A stretch of 37,189 nt of DNA from Sphingobacteriaceae bacterium (GCA_947453445.1 CANGGP010000032.1:1-37189); one strand, 5' to 3'; counted from the stretch's first letter, positions 26,826-36,567 are shown. Notes: generated by a model not told the origin, from the letters alone. Numbers and translations: made by a program.

Positions 26826-28505
26826 TTAATACAGGATTTGGTAAATATAGGTTTCTTCAAATTGCCCTTCAACGTGCACCAATTTTAATTTATTGGGATA
26901 TTTGTTGGCAATTGGTCCAATAATATTGTGCACAGTATTGATGATGCCAACATTAGGATCGGTTGGATTCACCCTTAAAGAGCCCAATAACACATGGCTC
27001 ACATTGTTCTTCTTAAAATAAGCCAAGGCACTATCAGGATTTGATTGATTGGTGGTGGTGTCTTTTTTGATGACACTGTAAATCGGAAAAAACTTTTTGC
27101 CTTTACCATACACAAAACTCATTGGGGCCTTGCGGCTGGCAACCAAGGTATTGGCCGGCAAACTATCGGCACACCATTCGCTGGCTTTTAAAAAGTTTTG
27201 CCAATCGGGTGTGTAACCAAAATAAGTATCGCCATTCAAGTTTTTCTTTACAATGGGAATGTTTTTAAAGCCGCGCTTAAAGGATGATAACAATACCGAG
27301 CCTAACATCAACACCAGCAACATGCTGTAAACCGTTGGAATAAAAGAGGAACTGTCGGAAAGTGAATAAATGCCGTACAAAATTAAAATCAGCATCACCG
27401 GCATACACACCAAAGTAATACGGGGCTGATCCCAACGGGCTTGGAGGATTAAGAAAGACAAGACAATTTGCGCTGCCGTAAAAATGGCAATCAATAACAT
27501 TTCTTTGTTTTTGGCTTTGTAAATTTTATACAAACCAAACAACATGAGCCCCAAGGTTAAAACCGTTATAATGCCATAGGTTTCGGTGCTTAATTCATCG
27601 CGCCAGCCCAATAACTGATAAAAGCGTTTGCTGAGTGATAAATTACAATTGTCGATAAATCGTTGGATAAAGCCCGAAAAATCTTCTTCACCCAATCCTT
27701 TGTCATAAGGATCTTTTTGCAACAATATTTTACTTTGACCCGCAAATTGGTTTTGTGCAGCCCAAATACTTTTTACCAGTAATTCGTAGGGTAACTTAAA
27801 CACCAAATAACTGCCAATGGCGGCAAATAGGGCTTTCCAATTTTTTTCCAAAATAAAAAATAAGGCCACAGCCGGTATGGCAACAATGGCGGCACTTTTG
27901 GCGGTACTGATTAAAAACATACTGAGGCCCAACATCAACCAGTTTTTCCATTGTGCTTTTATGTCCACCGAATTGTTTTTTAAGAGTTCAACAACTTTTA
28001 CGGCGTAAAAAAAGAACAGGCCTTGTAAGAAAAAATAAAAGGCTTCGGTAAAAGTCATGCTGGCAAAATACATGATTAAATAATTGCAGGCCTGAAACAA
28101 TGCAACCGGAATAAAAACAATGGCCGGTAATTTTTTGCTCAAGGCTTTGTAAAAAAAGTAAAAGCCCAACAAATTAAAGAGCATTGAAAAGAGTTTGAAG
28201 ATGATGAGTTTAAAGCCGATTAACTTAATTAAAACCGCCAAAAACATGGGGTAGAGGGGTGCGTTTTGGGTGTAGAAGTAAGTGGGAAATTCGTGAACAT
28301 AACGCCAGCCGCCTTCCAAATACAAGGCATCATCATGGGCTTCGCTAATGCGTGCATTAAATGAAATAAATGACAAAAAAAACGACAACAATAAAAATCC
28401 GATCAGCAATTTTTGATCATTGGCAGCACACCAATTTTCAAATTTTTGAAAACTCTTGTTGGGGGCTTTAACGGCTAGGGGCACCGCTTTTTTCTCTTTA
28501 TTCAT
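26826..28505 (-). CDS. GT39-like polytopic membrane glycosyltransferase
   Basis: The 559-residue protein has about eleven hydrophobic segments after a short cytosolic N-terminus, then a soluble C-terminal part of about 150 residues. The first periplasmic loop contains ARISEAHDDALYLEGGW; the acidic pair is where ArnT/PMT-type GT-C enzymes keep the catalytic aspartate. The following segment TQNAPLYPMFLAVLIKL is also characteristic. Such enzymes move a sugar from a lipid carrier onto lipid A, protein or glycan. It is the first gene of the four-gene minus-strand operon (28505 down to 23909), with a good -7 box 5 nt before its ATG. Acceptor and donor are unknown. Confidence 0.8.
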   Translation of the reverse strand: MNKEKKAVPLAVKAPNKSFQKFENWCAANDQKLLIGFLLLSFFLSFISFNARISEAHDDALYLEGGWRYVHEFPTYFYTQNAPLYPMFLAVLIKLIGFKLIIFKLFSMLFNLLGFYFFYKALSKKLPAIVFIPVALFQACNYLIMYFASMTFTEAFYFFLQGLFFFYAVKVVELLKNNSVDIKAQWKNWLMLGLSMFLISTAKSAAIVAIPAVALFFILEKNWKALFAAIGSYLVFKLPYELLVKSIWAAQNQFAGQSKILLQKDPYDKGLGEEDFSGFIQRFIDNCNLSLSKRFYQLLGWRDELSTETYGIITVLTLGLMLFGLYKIYKAKNKEMLLIAIFTAAQIVLSFLILQARWDQPRITLVCMPVMLILILYGIYSLSDSSSFIPTVYSMLLVLMLGSVLLSSFKRGFKNIPIVKKNLNGDTYFGYTPDWQNFLKASEWCADSLPANTLVASRKAPMSFVYGKGKKFFPIYSVIKKDTTTNQSNPDSALAYFKKNNVSHVLLGSLRVNPTDPNVGIINTVHNIIGPIANKYPNKLKLVHVEGQFEETYIYQILY

Positions 28506-28510
28506 ATTCG

Positions 28511-28518
28511 CAAAAATA
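28511..28518 (-). promoter_or_regulatory. Candidate -7 box for the glycan operon
   Basis: On the minus strand TATTTTTG fits TAnnTTTG exactly and ends 5 nt before the ATG at 28505, suggesting a leaderless or near-leaderless transcript. No convincing upstream TTTG was found. Confidence 0.45.
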
Positions 28519-28569
28519 ACAATATTTTATTGGCTTATTTTTTTGAAATGTGAATTTTGCGACTGATTT

Positions 28570-31500
28570 TTAACGCATTATGACCATTTTACCGAAGTCC
28601 TTCATCATGTAAGTATCGGCGCCACTGGCATTTTTTTGCACATCCTGCCCGTTTAATTTGGTAATCACCCTGTATAAATACACTCCATTGGCCAATTTAT
28701 CGCCATAGTTGTCTTTTCCGTCCCATGCAAAATCGGTAATGTTACGACCAATGTGCAAATTACCCAATTCGCCGCGGGTTATTTCACGCACTATTTTGCC
28801 ACTGATGGTCATAATTTGAATGGTAAACACTTCAGGAATTTCGCTGCCTGTAAGTGTAAACACAAATCGTGTGGCGGTTGAAAATGGATTTGGATAGTTT
28901 AAAACTCCTGTAATGCTCGGTTGATTGTTTACTTCAAAATCAATTTGGAAATCCTTAGCACCCGAAGCATTGTTGCTGCGGTCTTTGGCCTTCACAAACA
29001 AAGTATAACGACCATCGGTAACCAAATTGGGATTAAATAAAATACTGGCATTGTTATTTGGTAAGTTTGCAGGATTAAATTCTAAGTCCCGCGCAAAATA
29101 AACGGCTTGGGCAGTACTTTGATTTGGGGCTTTTAATGAAATTTTAAATGATGAAGTATCATTGAGGGCCAAGAATTTATTTTCATCTTTTAAGCTGATT
29201 AAAATGTTTGGTTTAGCAGATACTATGTCGCCATTTAAAATGCGAACACCATCAAAAGTCACATCCAATAATGGATTGGTGACATCTTTACTAACAACAA
29301 AAGGATAACGGCCGATGTTGTTAAACTGGTATTGTTCGGCTTGGTATTTTAATTGGTTGAGAGGGTTCACATTAATCCACAATGCGTTTTCGCCATTTAA
29401 TTGATATGAATTTACACGCAATGTATCAATCAACACTTCACCAGGTAAAAATGGTTTGCGCGTATATTTTGTCGGCAAACTTAATTTATTGTGTTGCTTG
29501 TCTTCAATCCAATAACTAATCATTAAGCTGTCTTGAAAATTTTTCACCCCAATGTTTTCAATCGGAAAACGGAAAGTCACATTGTCGCCTTCTTGCAAAT
29601 TATCGTTGATGCTGGCAAAACCTTTTAGCGGATTGATGGCACATTCAGGGGCTTCATCGTATAACACTTGCCAATAGCGGAGTTGAGGAGCTGTTAAATT
29701 TTTACTGTCTTTTATTTGGGCAACCAATTTTAAGTAAGGGTATTTAGAAGCATTGGCATAACGACTCAAATCCAAAATATTTAAGCTGTCTTCCTTAAAA
29801 GTCACCAGCGAGTCGTATCTACCTAATCCATTTAATCCAAATACGCTAATCAAAGTTGTATCACCTTTACTTTTGTCTATACCGCGAACCGACCAATGCA
29901 AGCTTTTCCAATTATTCGAAGGACCGATAATTTCGGAACTCAAATAACCGGAACTCCATTTGGTTTGAATGATATCGTTTTGACTAATTGTATCGCGGTC
30001 GTTTTTACCGATGGTTTCATGCGCTTCTCCAATTCGCATTCCTTTTCTACCAAAGAAAATATAGGGCAATGAATCAGGTGTGCTTCGCATGTTTTTTACG
30101 CCTAAACTTTCAAAAGCAGAATAAAGCGCATTGCTATAGGCAGTGTAATATGGGTAGTATTTTAATGTCGGTGCCGCATCATACATCACCGAATAACCCA
30201 ACACATATTTTCCATTTGGAATTGAATTTAAAAAATTAAGGATATCACGTTTGTATTTTGATGAATAGTATGGGGTGTTTGCACCCCAGCCACCAAAAGT
30301 ATATACCCTTAGTGTTGAATTATCATAACAAACTGAATTGCCATATTGACCGAAGCCTGCTTGAGGATAAGTTAAGCTTCTTACAAAATCGGGTTGGTTG
30401 CTGATTGAATCAAAAACGGCGAAATTCCAAGCTGCAACTAAACACGGTGTATCGTCCATTTTATTGGAGTTGAAGTAATATGAAACTTTTGGAAAATCGA
30501 TCATGGTTCTGCAAACCAAATTCCGTGTTACAATAGAATTGATTGAATTATTAAATTCAAAGATTCTTTGTTTTTTATTGTAATTGATAAAACTGAAATT
30601 GTCGTTTTTAAATTGGTGGAAATGTGATTGGGCCCAGCCTCTCTGTGTGCCAATTGTTTGAAAAGAACTTTCACGCCAGTTATAATAACCGTTCGCACCA
30701 ACGCTATCTTTACTCACGCGCCAAAAATACACGGTGCTGTCGGCCATTGGTAAATTTACTTCCCATTCTAAAACCCCGCCTTTGCTGCTAATGAGGTTGG
30801 ATTGCAGCGGATTCGTAAAGGCATCACAGGTATCGAGTTGAAAGCGGTAATTGTAAGTGGTACAAAAAGGATCAGTGGTTGAAGCCTTCAAAGTAATTTT
30901 GTTGGTTTTTGGCACCACCGCATATTTATAAGGGTAAACAGGGAAAATATCACCGCCGGGAATAAACAAACTTATTTTCCCAAGGCTGTTATTATTGCTT
31001 TCGTTGAGCTCAGCAATTTTATTTTGATAATCTAAACTCACATCAAATTCATTTACACCAAAACCGCGTTTAAAATCAATGGCGGTGTAAAAACTCAAAG
31101 TGTCTCTGTTTAACGGAGCCAACACTTTTTTAATGAAAGTCAATGTATCGCCATTCGGAAAATAACGTCGGATGCGTATGCCCAAGGTATCGTGAATGGC
31201 CTTGCCGGTGTTAATGCTCACCACTTTTATACCAATAGAATCGGTGTATTTGTTTAAATTAAAATTAACGTTGTAATTTTTTAAAATATAATCGGGTTTG
31301 TTGCCGGGGTAAATTTTAATGGCCGGATCACCATGTAAAATCATGTTTACCGATAACCATCGCAAGGTTGAATCACTGGTTTTGTTGGTTTGTTTAATGG
31401 CTTCTTGCACCACATCACCAATGCCTTGCCCATATTTGCTGCCTGCCAATGCCGTGTAAAAGTGATGCGAGAACTGGTACAAATAAACATCAATGCCATA

Positions 31501-33654
31501 AGAGTTGGTCGACAAAAATCCAATGGCACCTTTTTTATCGGTGAACAAAAAATTTTCGCTCACTGATTTAATGACATTTAAATTGTTTGGAATAAATATT
31601 TCACCGGCATGGCACGAATTACCCAATACAAAAGGATAACGGCTTTGGTTGTTGTACTTGCTTGGGTCGTCGGCCCCTTGGTCAAATCCCGATGCACTGC
31701 CATGGCCGAAAAAGTTAATGAGTGATGCCCCTGCATTAATGATGCGGTAAATGCTGTCGTTAATGTCGGTTTGTATTGGCGCCGTGGTGTTTTTATTAAA
31801 GGTGTAAACCTTGGCCCCAAACAGCGTGTCTCTGGCAATATCGCCCAATTCGCTCATGTAGCGCCCAAGTGTTTTATTCAAAGCATCATCGTCGCCTCCC
31901 ACAAAATGCAACACTTTTTTCTTCCAAGCTGCTGTATCAATGCTTTCTCTTTCTTTTACTTTGTTTAAATAGATGTTGAGTTCAGCATTGTTGGTGGCAG
32001 CAACACGCCCAAGTGGAATTTCAGGTACATAAATTTCTTGGTTGTTTTTACTTAATGCCGCACTCAACATGGCATCGGCACTTTGAATACCAAAGGTTGG
32101 AATTAAATTTTGTACTTGGTTGCCTGAACCCGAACCCAAATCTTCGTAACGCACACCTTTGCCCAACAATAAAATGTATTTGGGTTTGCTGCTTAAACTG
32201 TCGTTTAAAAATTTAAAGAAATTGCGCAAGGCAGCAGGATGACGTGGTACACCAAAAGCAAACTGTTCGTACAAACGATCCACATCAGCCATGATCACAT
32301 TGTATGAACCACCTTGCGGACTCTCTCTGTATGTTTTATAATCATTGGATGCGCTCGCCAATTTTTGATTCATCACCATCACATATGGATTGTTGAGGGT
32401 TGATGTATTGTACTTGCTGTAATAACCATTGTTACCCGCGTTATAAAGCTGTTTTACTTTAATAAATGTTGAGTCTCCGCCAATCACACAGGCTTTTTGT
32501 CCGCCGCCATTCGGAATAATAGCACGAATGGTATTGCCGGCAATTTTTGTAACAATGCGACGACCGTTGGTTAAATCATACAAAATGCATTCGCTTGAAT
32601 TCGATAAATTCAAGGCATTGAATCGGTGAAAATGTTTAGAAGCACTTACTGCATCCAAGGCATTAAAACGAAAAAAAGTCGCATTGTTAAAGTTCAACAT
32701 GCGGGGATAAGTCATCTCCAAATAACCAATAAAAGTAAATTGCCTCAAGCCGGGGTTAAACGACATGGGCACACAACTAAAAGTAAAATTTGAATTTTGA
32801 CCTATGCTGCGTACATCTACGGTGTTGGTAATTTTAAATGACATGCGTCCTTTATAGCTTGTATCGGCAAGGGTTTGAGGCGTGTTATTTATATCCAGAT
32901 AGGTGACCAATAGATGGTGGTCTTTTTGCGGGATATCAGCCTTTGAAGTGCCTGAACCGGTAAATTGAACATGAACAGGTAAGGCAACCGACGAACTGTT
33001 ATAAGCTTGTAAATTTGAGAATGTAGAAGTGAAGATTACGGGTGTGGGACTATAATTTAAATCAATCCAAGTGTAATCGCCAAAACTTTCAGATTGAATA
33101 TAAGCCGGATCTCTGGTGTCATTGCCATCCAGTTTTAAATCGTTATAATAACTCGGCGGCGCAAATTTTGCACTGGCATAAACATAATTGGCCGAAGGGT
33201 AGGAGGCAGCACTGGTATCGGTTTCTAAAGTAAAGCGCTTGTTATTAATAGAATTGTTGAAGGTGATAAATGCATACACAGTATCACTAAATAATGATAG
33301 ATAAGGATTCTGCATATACTTGATATTGGTGTATACCAGCGAATCAATGGCGCGCATATTGGGGTCGGCATAAAACTCCAAATAATCACCCGTGTTTATT
33401 TTGTTATCTGCATCACCTTTAAAATAAATGCTTTGTTCTTTGCCCCAAATAAATAATTGCAGGTTTTTTGGATTCAGATTGGCAAGGTTAAATTTTTGGG
33501 CCAAACAAGCTGAATCGATGCGGTAAAGGCCTTCTTTGTAAATGGGGAATTTTGCGTATTGTTGGTTGTATTTAATCCATTCGTTACAATAGGTTTGCGA
33601 CCAAGCTTTTTGGCCAAAAACAAGTACGATTAAGAGTAAAATAAATTTTTTCAC
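28570..33654 (-). CDS. porU2: Type IX secretion system C25-family sortase-like protein (PorU2-like)
   Basis: This 1694-residue protein is a C25 (gingipain-like) cysteine peptidase of the T9SS family, longer than classical PorU (about 1100-1300 residues). It begins with a signal peptide (KKFILLLIVLVFGQKAWSQ) from a GTG start that overlaps the upstream PorV-like stop by 4 nt (GTGA). The catalytic region has His651 in NFFGHGSASGF and Cys681 in VLGNSCHAGEI. Long beta-rich segments follow, including two CARDB-like stretches (ELNESNNNS; LKYQAEQYQFNN). The last 110 residues are a FlgD-like sorting domain (NYPNPFS, then WDGKDNYGDKLANGVYLYR). PorU-type enzymes cut off the cargo C-terminal domain and attach A-LPS at the surface. 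I recall the pairing with PorV2 from other Bacteroidota; whether this copy is the main or a second sortase cannot be told here. Confidence 0.88.
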   Translation of the reverse strand: MKKFILLLIVLVFGQKAWSQTYCNEWIKYNQQYAKFPIYKEGLYRIDSACLAQKFNLANLNPKNLQLFIWGKEQSIYFKGDADNKINTGDYLEFYADPNMRAIDSLVYTNIKYMQNPYLSLFSDTVYAFITFNNSINNKRFTLETDTSAASYPSANYVYASAKFAPPSYYNDLKLDGNDTRDPAYIQSESFGDYTWIDLNYSPTPVIFTSTFSNLQAYNSSSVALPVHVQFTGSGTSKADIPQKDHHLLVTYLDINNTPQTLADTSYKGRMSFKITNTVDVRSIGQNSNFTFSCVPMSFNPGLRQFTFIGYLEMTYPRMLNFNNATFFRFNALDAVSASKHFHRFNALNLSNSSECILYDLTNGRRIVTKIAGNTIRAIIPNGGGQKACVIGGDSTFIKVKQLYNAGNNGYYSKYNTSTLNNPYVMVMNQKLASASNDYKTYRESPQGGSYNVIMADVDRLYEQFAFGVPRHPAALRNFFKFLNDSLSSKPKYILLLGKGVRYEDLGSGSGNQVQNLIPTFGIQSADAMLSAALSKNNQEIYVPEIPLGRVAATNNAELNIYLNKVKERESIDTAAWKKKVLHFVGGDDDALNKTLGRYMSELGDIARDTLFGAKVYTFNKNTTAPIQTDINDSIYRIINAGASLINFFGHGSASGFDQGADDPSKYNNQSRYPFVLGNSCHAGEIFIPNNLNVIKSVSENFLFTDKKGAIGFLSTNSYGIDVYLYQFSHHFYTALAGSKYGQGIGDVVQEAIKQTNKTSDSTLRWLSVNMILHGDPAIKIYPGNKPDYILKNYNVNFNLNKYTDSIGIKVVSINTGKAIHDTLGIRIRRYFPNGDTLTFIKKVLAPLNRDTLSFYTAIDFKRGFGVNEFDVSLDYQNKIAELNESNNNSLGKISLFIPGGDIFPVYPYKYAVVPKTNKITLKASTTDPFCTTYNYRFQLDTCDAFTNPLQSNLISSKGGVLEWEVNLPMADSTVYFWRVSKDSVGANGYYNWRESSFQTIGTQRGWAQSHFHQFKNDNFSFINYNKKQRIFEFNNSINSIVTRNLVCRTMIDFPKVSYYFNSNKMDDTPCLVAAWNFAVFDSISNQPDFVRSLTYPQAGFGQYGNSVCYDNSTLRVYTFGGWGANTPYYSSKYKRDILNFLNSIPNGKYVLGYSVMYDAAPTLKYYPYYTAYSNALYSAFESLGVKNMRSTPDSLPYIFFGRKGMRIGEAHETIGKNDRDTISQNDIIQTKWSSGYLSSEIIGPSNNWKSLHWSVRGIDKSKGDTTLISVFGLNGLGRYDSLVTFKEDSLNILDLSRYANASKYPYLKLVAQIKDSKNLTAPQLRYWQVLYDEAPECAINPLKGFASINDNLQEGDNVTFRFPIENIGVKNFQDSLMISYWIEDKQHNKLSLPTKYTRKPFLPGEVLIDTLRVNSYQLNGENALWINVNPLNQLKYQAEQYQFNNIGRYPFVVSKDVTNPLLDVTFDGVRILNGDIVSAKPNILISLKDENKFLALNDTSSFKISLKAPNQSTAQAVYFARDLEFNPANLPNNNASILFNPNLVTDGRYTLFVKAKDRSNNASGAKDFQIDFEVNNQPSITGVLNYPNPFSTATRFVFTLTGSEIPEVFTIQIMTISGKIVREITRGELGNLHIGRNITDFAWDGKDNYGDKLANGVYLYRVITKLNGQDVQKNASGADTYMMKDFGKMVIMR

Positions 33655-34733
33655 TTCACAACTTTTGGGTTTAATTCAATTTTTAAAGAAAAAATGTTTG
33701 AGTACAATGCTGTTGAACGATCGCCAATATCGGTTAAGGCATAATCCAATGTAAATATTTTATACTTTACGCCAACCCCAAAATTTGGTTGAGCGGTGGT
33801 GATATAAAGTGTGGCCCTATCATTTAATTGTTTTTGAATATTGCCAATACCGCCTCTTAAAAAGATGAAGTTTTTGTAGCCCAGTTCCACACCAAAGGCC
33901 GGTTCTAAATTCCAATGTTTTGAATTAATCACGGTGTTTCTTTGTCCGTCGAAGGTGTTGATTAAATCTAGTTCACCCAAAACACTCATTTTATTTTTCC
34001 AAAAGCTATATGATTTGGCTGCACCTAAAATAACCTGCGGTACTGTGATTTCGAGTGAAGAACTCGGAATTTTATTTCCAGTTTGGGCCAAAGTGGCAAT
34101 TTGTTTTTGCGTGAGATTAAAACTCCAAGCATTAAAGGTGCCGGTTACATCGCGGGCCATGGCCGCTAATTTCCAACCCTTGTAATTGTATTTGGCACCG
34201 GCATCTAAACCAAAGCCCCATGAGCCGCCAAATTCACCAATTTTACGACGGATAATTTTTACGTTACCACCAATTTCTAAACCTTTTAACTGTGGAATTT
34301 TACGGGCATAACTTAACAAGGCCGCAAAATCAACGGTGTTAAATTTGGTCACACGGTTGTAATCAATGTTGCCGTTGGCATCCACCAAATCGAGGGTGTT
34401 TGGAATATTATCCACCCCAAAACGAATAATTGAAATACCCGCAACGCTATTGCTGTCGATGCGTTTCGAGGCCCCCAAATAATCGTATTTGGCAATGCCT
34501 GCAAAATACTCGGCATGCATTAAACCCAATTCTAAATCATTTTTTTGTTTTAACAATCCCGCCGGATTCCAATAGCCCGATTGCACACCTTCCACCGAAG
34601 CCACGTTGGCATTGCCCATACCCAAAGCACGGGCACCTACACCTATATTCAAAAATTCATTACTGTATTTGCGGTTTTGTGAAATCGCAAAAAGCGATAA
34701 AAGACTAAATACCAGAAAAATTATTCTTGCCAT
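33651..34733 (-). CDS. porV2: PorV/PorQ-family outer membrane barrel protein (PorV2-like)
   Basis: This predicted outer membrane beta-barrel is of the PorV family, the shuttle that carries T9SS cargo from the translocon to the sortase complex. I start it at ATG 34733, which gives a signal peptide (ARIIFLVFSLLSLFAIS then Q-N); a GTG at 34742 would add three residues. Family features include NEFLNIGVGARALGMGNANV (about residues 24-43), SGYWNPAGLL, LMHAEYFAGIAKYDYLG and the closing strands GVGVKYKIFTLDYALTDIG. Its stop overlaps the sortase start by 4 nt, so the two are co-translated. A housekeeping PorV elsewhere in the genome is likely but not seen here. Confidence 0.87.
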   Translation of the reverse strand: MARIIFLVFSLLSLFAISQNRKYSNEFLNIGVGARALGMGNANVASVEGVQSGYWNPAGLLKQKNDLELGLMHAEYFAGIAKYDYLGASKRIDSNSVAGISIIRFGVDNIPNTLDLVDANGNIDYNRVTKFNTVDFAALLSYARKIPQLKGLEIGGNVKIIRRKIGEFGGSWGFGLDAGAKYNYKGWKLAAMARDVTGTFNAWSFNLTQKQIATLAQTGNKIPSSSLEITVPQVILGAAKSYSFWKNKMSVLGELDLINTFDGQRNTVINSKHWNLEPAFGVELGYKNFIFLRGGIGNIQKQLNDRATLYITTAQPNFGVGVKYKIFTLDYALTDIGDRSTALYSNIFSLKIELNPKVVK

Positions 34734-34793
34734 AGACAGCACTAATTTAGTTAAAAAATCAATTTCTTAAGCATTTAAACGGAGCTAACTCGC

Positions 34794-35192
34794 TTATATT
34801 GTTGGTTTTTGACGATTTTGTTTCTTTAAACCAATCATTTTTTTAGCCTTCAGTTTTTTTTCCTTTGCCGACTTCGATATTTTAGTGGCTTTGCGCTTTT
34901 TTTGCCTTTGCAATAACTTCATCAACAATTCACCCAATTTAATTAAAACCGCTTCTTTGTTTTGTAATTGACTTCGGTGTTTTTGTGATACAATTTGTAT
35001 AAAACCTTCAGGACATTTATCCAGGAGCACTTGTTTTTGTTCAGGTGTTAAAGCTTGTGAAGAATTGATTTCCCACTTTAATTGCACCTTGGTTTCAATT
35101 TTATTTACGTTTTGTCCGCCTTTGCCACCTGATCGGGCTGTGCTGAAAATAACTTCCGATTCTATTTGCGCTATTTGTGCTGCTGTTAACAT
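34794..35192 (-). CDS. arfB: Alternative ribosome-rescue factor ArfB (peptidyl-tRNA hydrolase)
   Basis: ArfB frees stalled ribosomes by hydrolysing peptidyl-tRNA. The 132-residue protein has the GGQ catalytic motif (residues 25-27) within ARSGGKGGQNVNKIETKVQL, and a long basic C-terminal tail (RQKKRKATKISKSAKEKKLK) that enters the mRNA channel. Both are diagnostic. The start is ATG at 35192. It lies 60 nt upstream of the PorV2-like gene on the same strand and could be co-transcribed with the T9SS pair. Confidence 0.96.
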   Translation of the reverse strand: MLTAAQIAQIESEVIFSTARSGGKGGQNVNKIETKVQLKWEINSSQALTPEQKQVLLDKCPEGFIQIVSQKHRSQLQNKEAVLIKLGELLMKLLQRQKKRKATKISKSAKEKKLKAKKMIGLKKQNRQKPTI

Positions 35193-35244
35193 GCCGAATT
35201 TAATAATGCAAGATAATTATAAATTTATTGCAGCCGATTGCCCT

Positions 35245-35252
35245 TACTTTTG
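35245..35252 (+). promoter_or_regulatory. Candidate -7 box for the amidase gene
   Basis: TACTTTTG matches TAnnTTTG and ends only 4 nt before the GTG start at 35257. Transcription starting the usual 5-7 nt downstream would begin at the start codon itself, that is, a leaderless mRNA. Confidence 0.5.
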
Positions 35253-35256
35253 AGAA

Positions 35257-36522
35257 GTGAAAAAAATCTTTCTCATCATCATCATCACGGCTCACTTGGC
35301 GAAAGGCCAAGATATCAATGTGTGCAAGCAACGTTTTAACCAATACCTCAATTACCACGGTCAATTAAACAATGCTGTGCATTTCGACCAGCAAAGTATT
35401 CGACTTAAAAATGCTTCCGGTAAAAACGATTGGTGTGTTTATGCCAATGAAATCAAAGCTTTGGCTGCATATTTTGAAAGCTGCTCAAGTGCTGAGATTT
35501 TAAGTTTTATGAATAAAAAAGCTTGCCAAAAATTATCTGCAAAACAATTGGATAGTTTATCGCTAAAGCAAAAAAAGTCTTTTACCAAAAACAAGCAATC
35601 GAACAAACCCTTGGCCGGCCTAAAGGTGGCCATTGATGCCGGGCATTTTGGTACCAATTTAAAAGACGCCGCCGCCGAACAAAAATTTTTAAAAATTGTA
35701 AGAGAGAACAATGCAGATACCTTGTTGATTTTTGAAAGTTTGCTCACCTTTCAAACCGCATCCTTAACAAAAATGTATTTAGAGGAAATGGGCGCAGAGG
35801 TGTTTTTAAGCCGCATGCAAGCCAATTATACCTCCTTTAATTGCAGCTTCGACGATTGGATGAAAAACCACCGACAAAGAACTTTGGATAGTTTATTTGT
35901 TGCCGGCACCATGAATAAAGTAAAACTAAATCAACTCTCTACCTGCAATGCTTACAAGTTTTTTTGGGATTTTTTTAGGGAATTTGAATTGGCCAACCGC
36001 GCAAAAAAAATAAACGATTTTCAGCCCGATATCACAGTCATTATTCATTACAACGTAAATGAAAAAAATGCACCTTGGAAAAAAACAAGTGATAAAAATT
36101 TTACCATGACTTTTATGCCCGGTGCATTTACAAAAAATGATTTTGACAAAGCAGATGGCAAGGCCAATTTTTTGCGCTTGTTAATCAGCAATCAACTCAA
36201 TCAATCCGAACGCTTGTCGGCACTAACAGTCAATCATTTTTCAAAAGACCTCAGCATCACAAAGGCCCAAAGCGCTGATGCCACTTACTTGGCCGAGAAT
36301 TGCCTTAAAACCGGCAGTGAAGGTGTTTATTGCAGAAATTTGTATTTGTGCAGAAAAGTGAATTCAGTGATGGTGTATGGCGAGGCATTGTATCAAGACA
36401 ATGAAAAAGAAATTGAAATGCTTCGAAAAAATGATTTGAATGTGAATGGCATGCAAACAAATTTGCGTGTGCAAGAAGTAGCCAAATGTTATTTCGATGC
36501 GGTGATGGATTATTTTAAATAA
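35257..36522 (+). CDS. Amidase_3-type N-acetylmuramoyl-L-alanine amidase-like exported protein
   Basis: The 421-residue protein starts at GTG with a signal peptide (KKIFLIIIITAHLAKGQ). From about residue 122 an Amidase_3 zinc-amidase domain can be followed: VAIDAGHFG with the first zinc histidine, FESLLTFQTASLTKMYLEE with the glutamate ligand position, AEVFLSRM, DITVIIHYNVN with the second histidine, and VMVYGEALYQDN near the end with the probable catalytic glutamate. The spacing between motifs is wider than in AmiC-type enzymes and the first 120 residues (with five cysteines) are of unknown type, so this is a divergent member that may act on peptidoglycan or another substrate. It is divergent from arfB. 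Confidence 0.78.
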   Translation: MKKIFLIIIITAHLAKGQDINVCKQRFNQYLNYHGQLNNAVHFDQQSIRLKNASGKNDWCVYANEIKALAAYFESCSSAEILSFMNKKACQKLSAKQLDSLSLKQKKSFTKNKQSNKPLAGLKVAIDAGHFGTNLKDAAAEQKFLKIVRENNADTLLIFESLLTFQTASLTKMYLEEMGAEVFLSRMQANYTSFNCSFDDWMKNHRQRTLDSLFVAGTMNKVKLNQLSTCNAYKFFWDFFREFELANRAKKINDFQPDITVIIHYNVNEKNAPWKKTSDKNFTMTFMPGAFTKNDFDKADGKANFLRLLISNQLNQSERLSALTVNHFSKDLSITKAQSADATYLAENCLKTGSEGVYCRNLYLCRKVNSVMVYGEALYQDNEKEIEMLRKNDLNVNGMQTNLRVQEVAKCYFDAVMDYFK

Positions 36523-36567
36523 TTACATTTTCTACGGCAGTATTTTTTTTTGTTTTTATGGCGCCCC

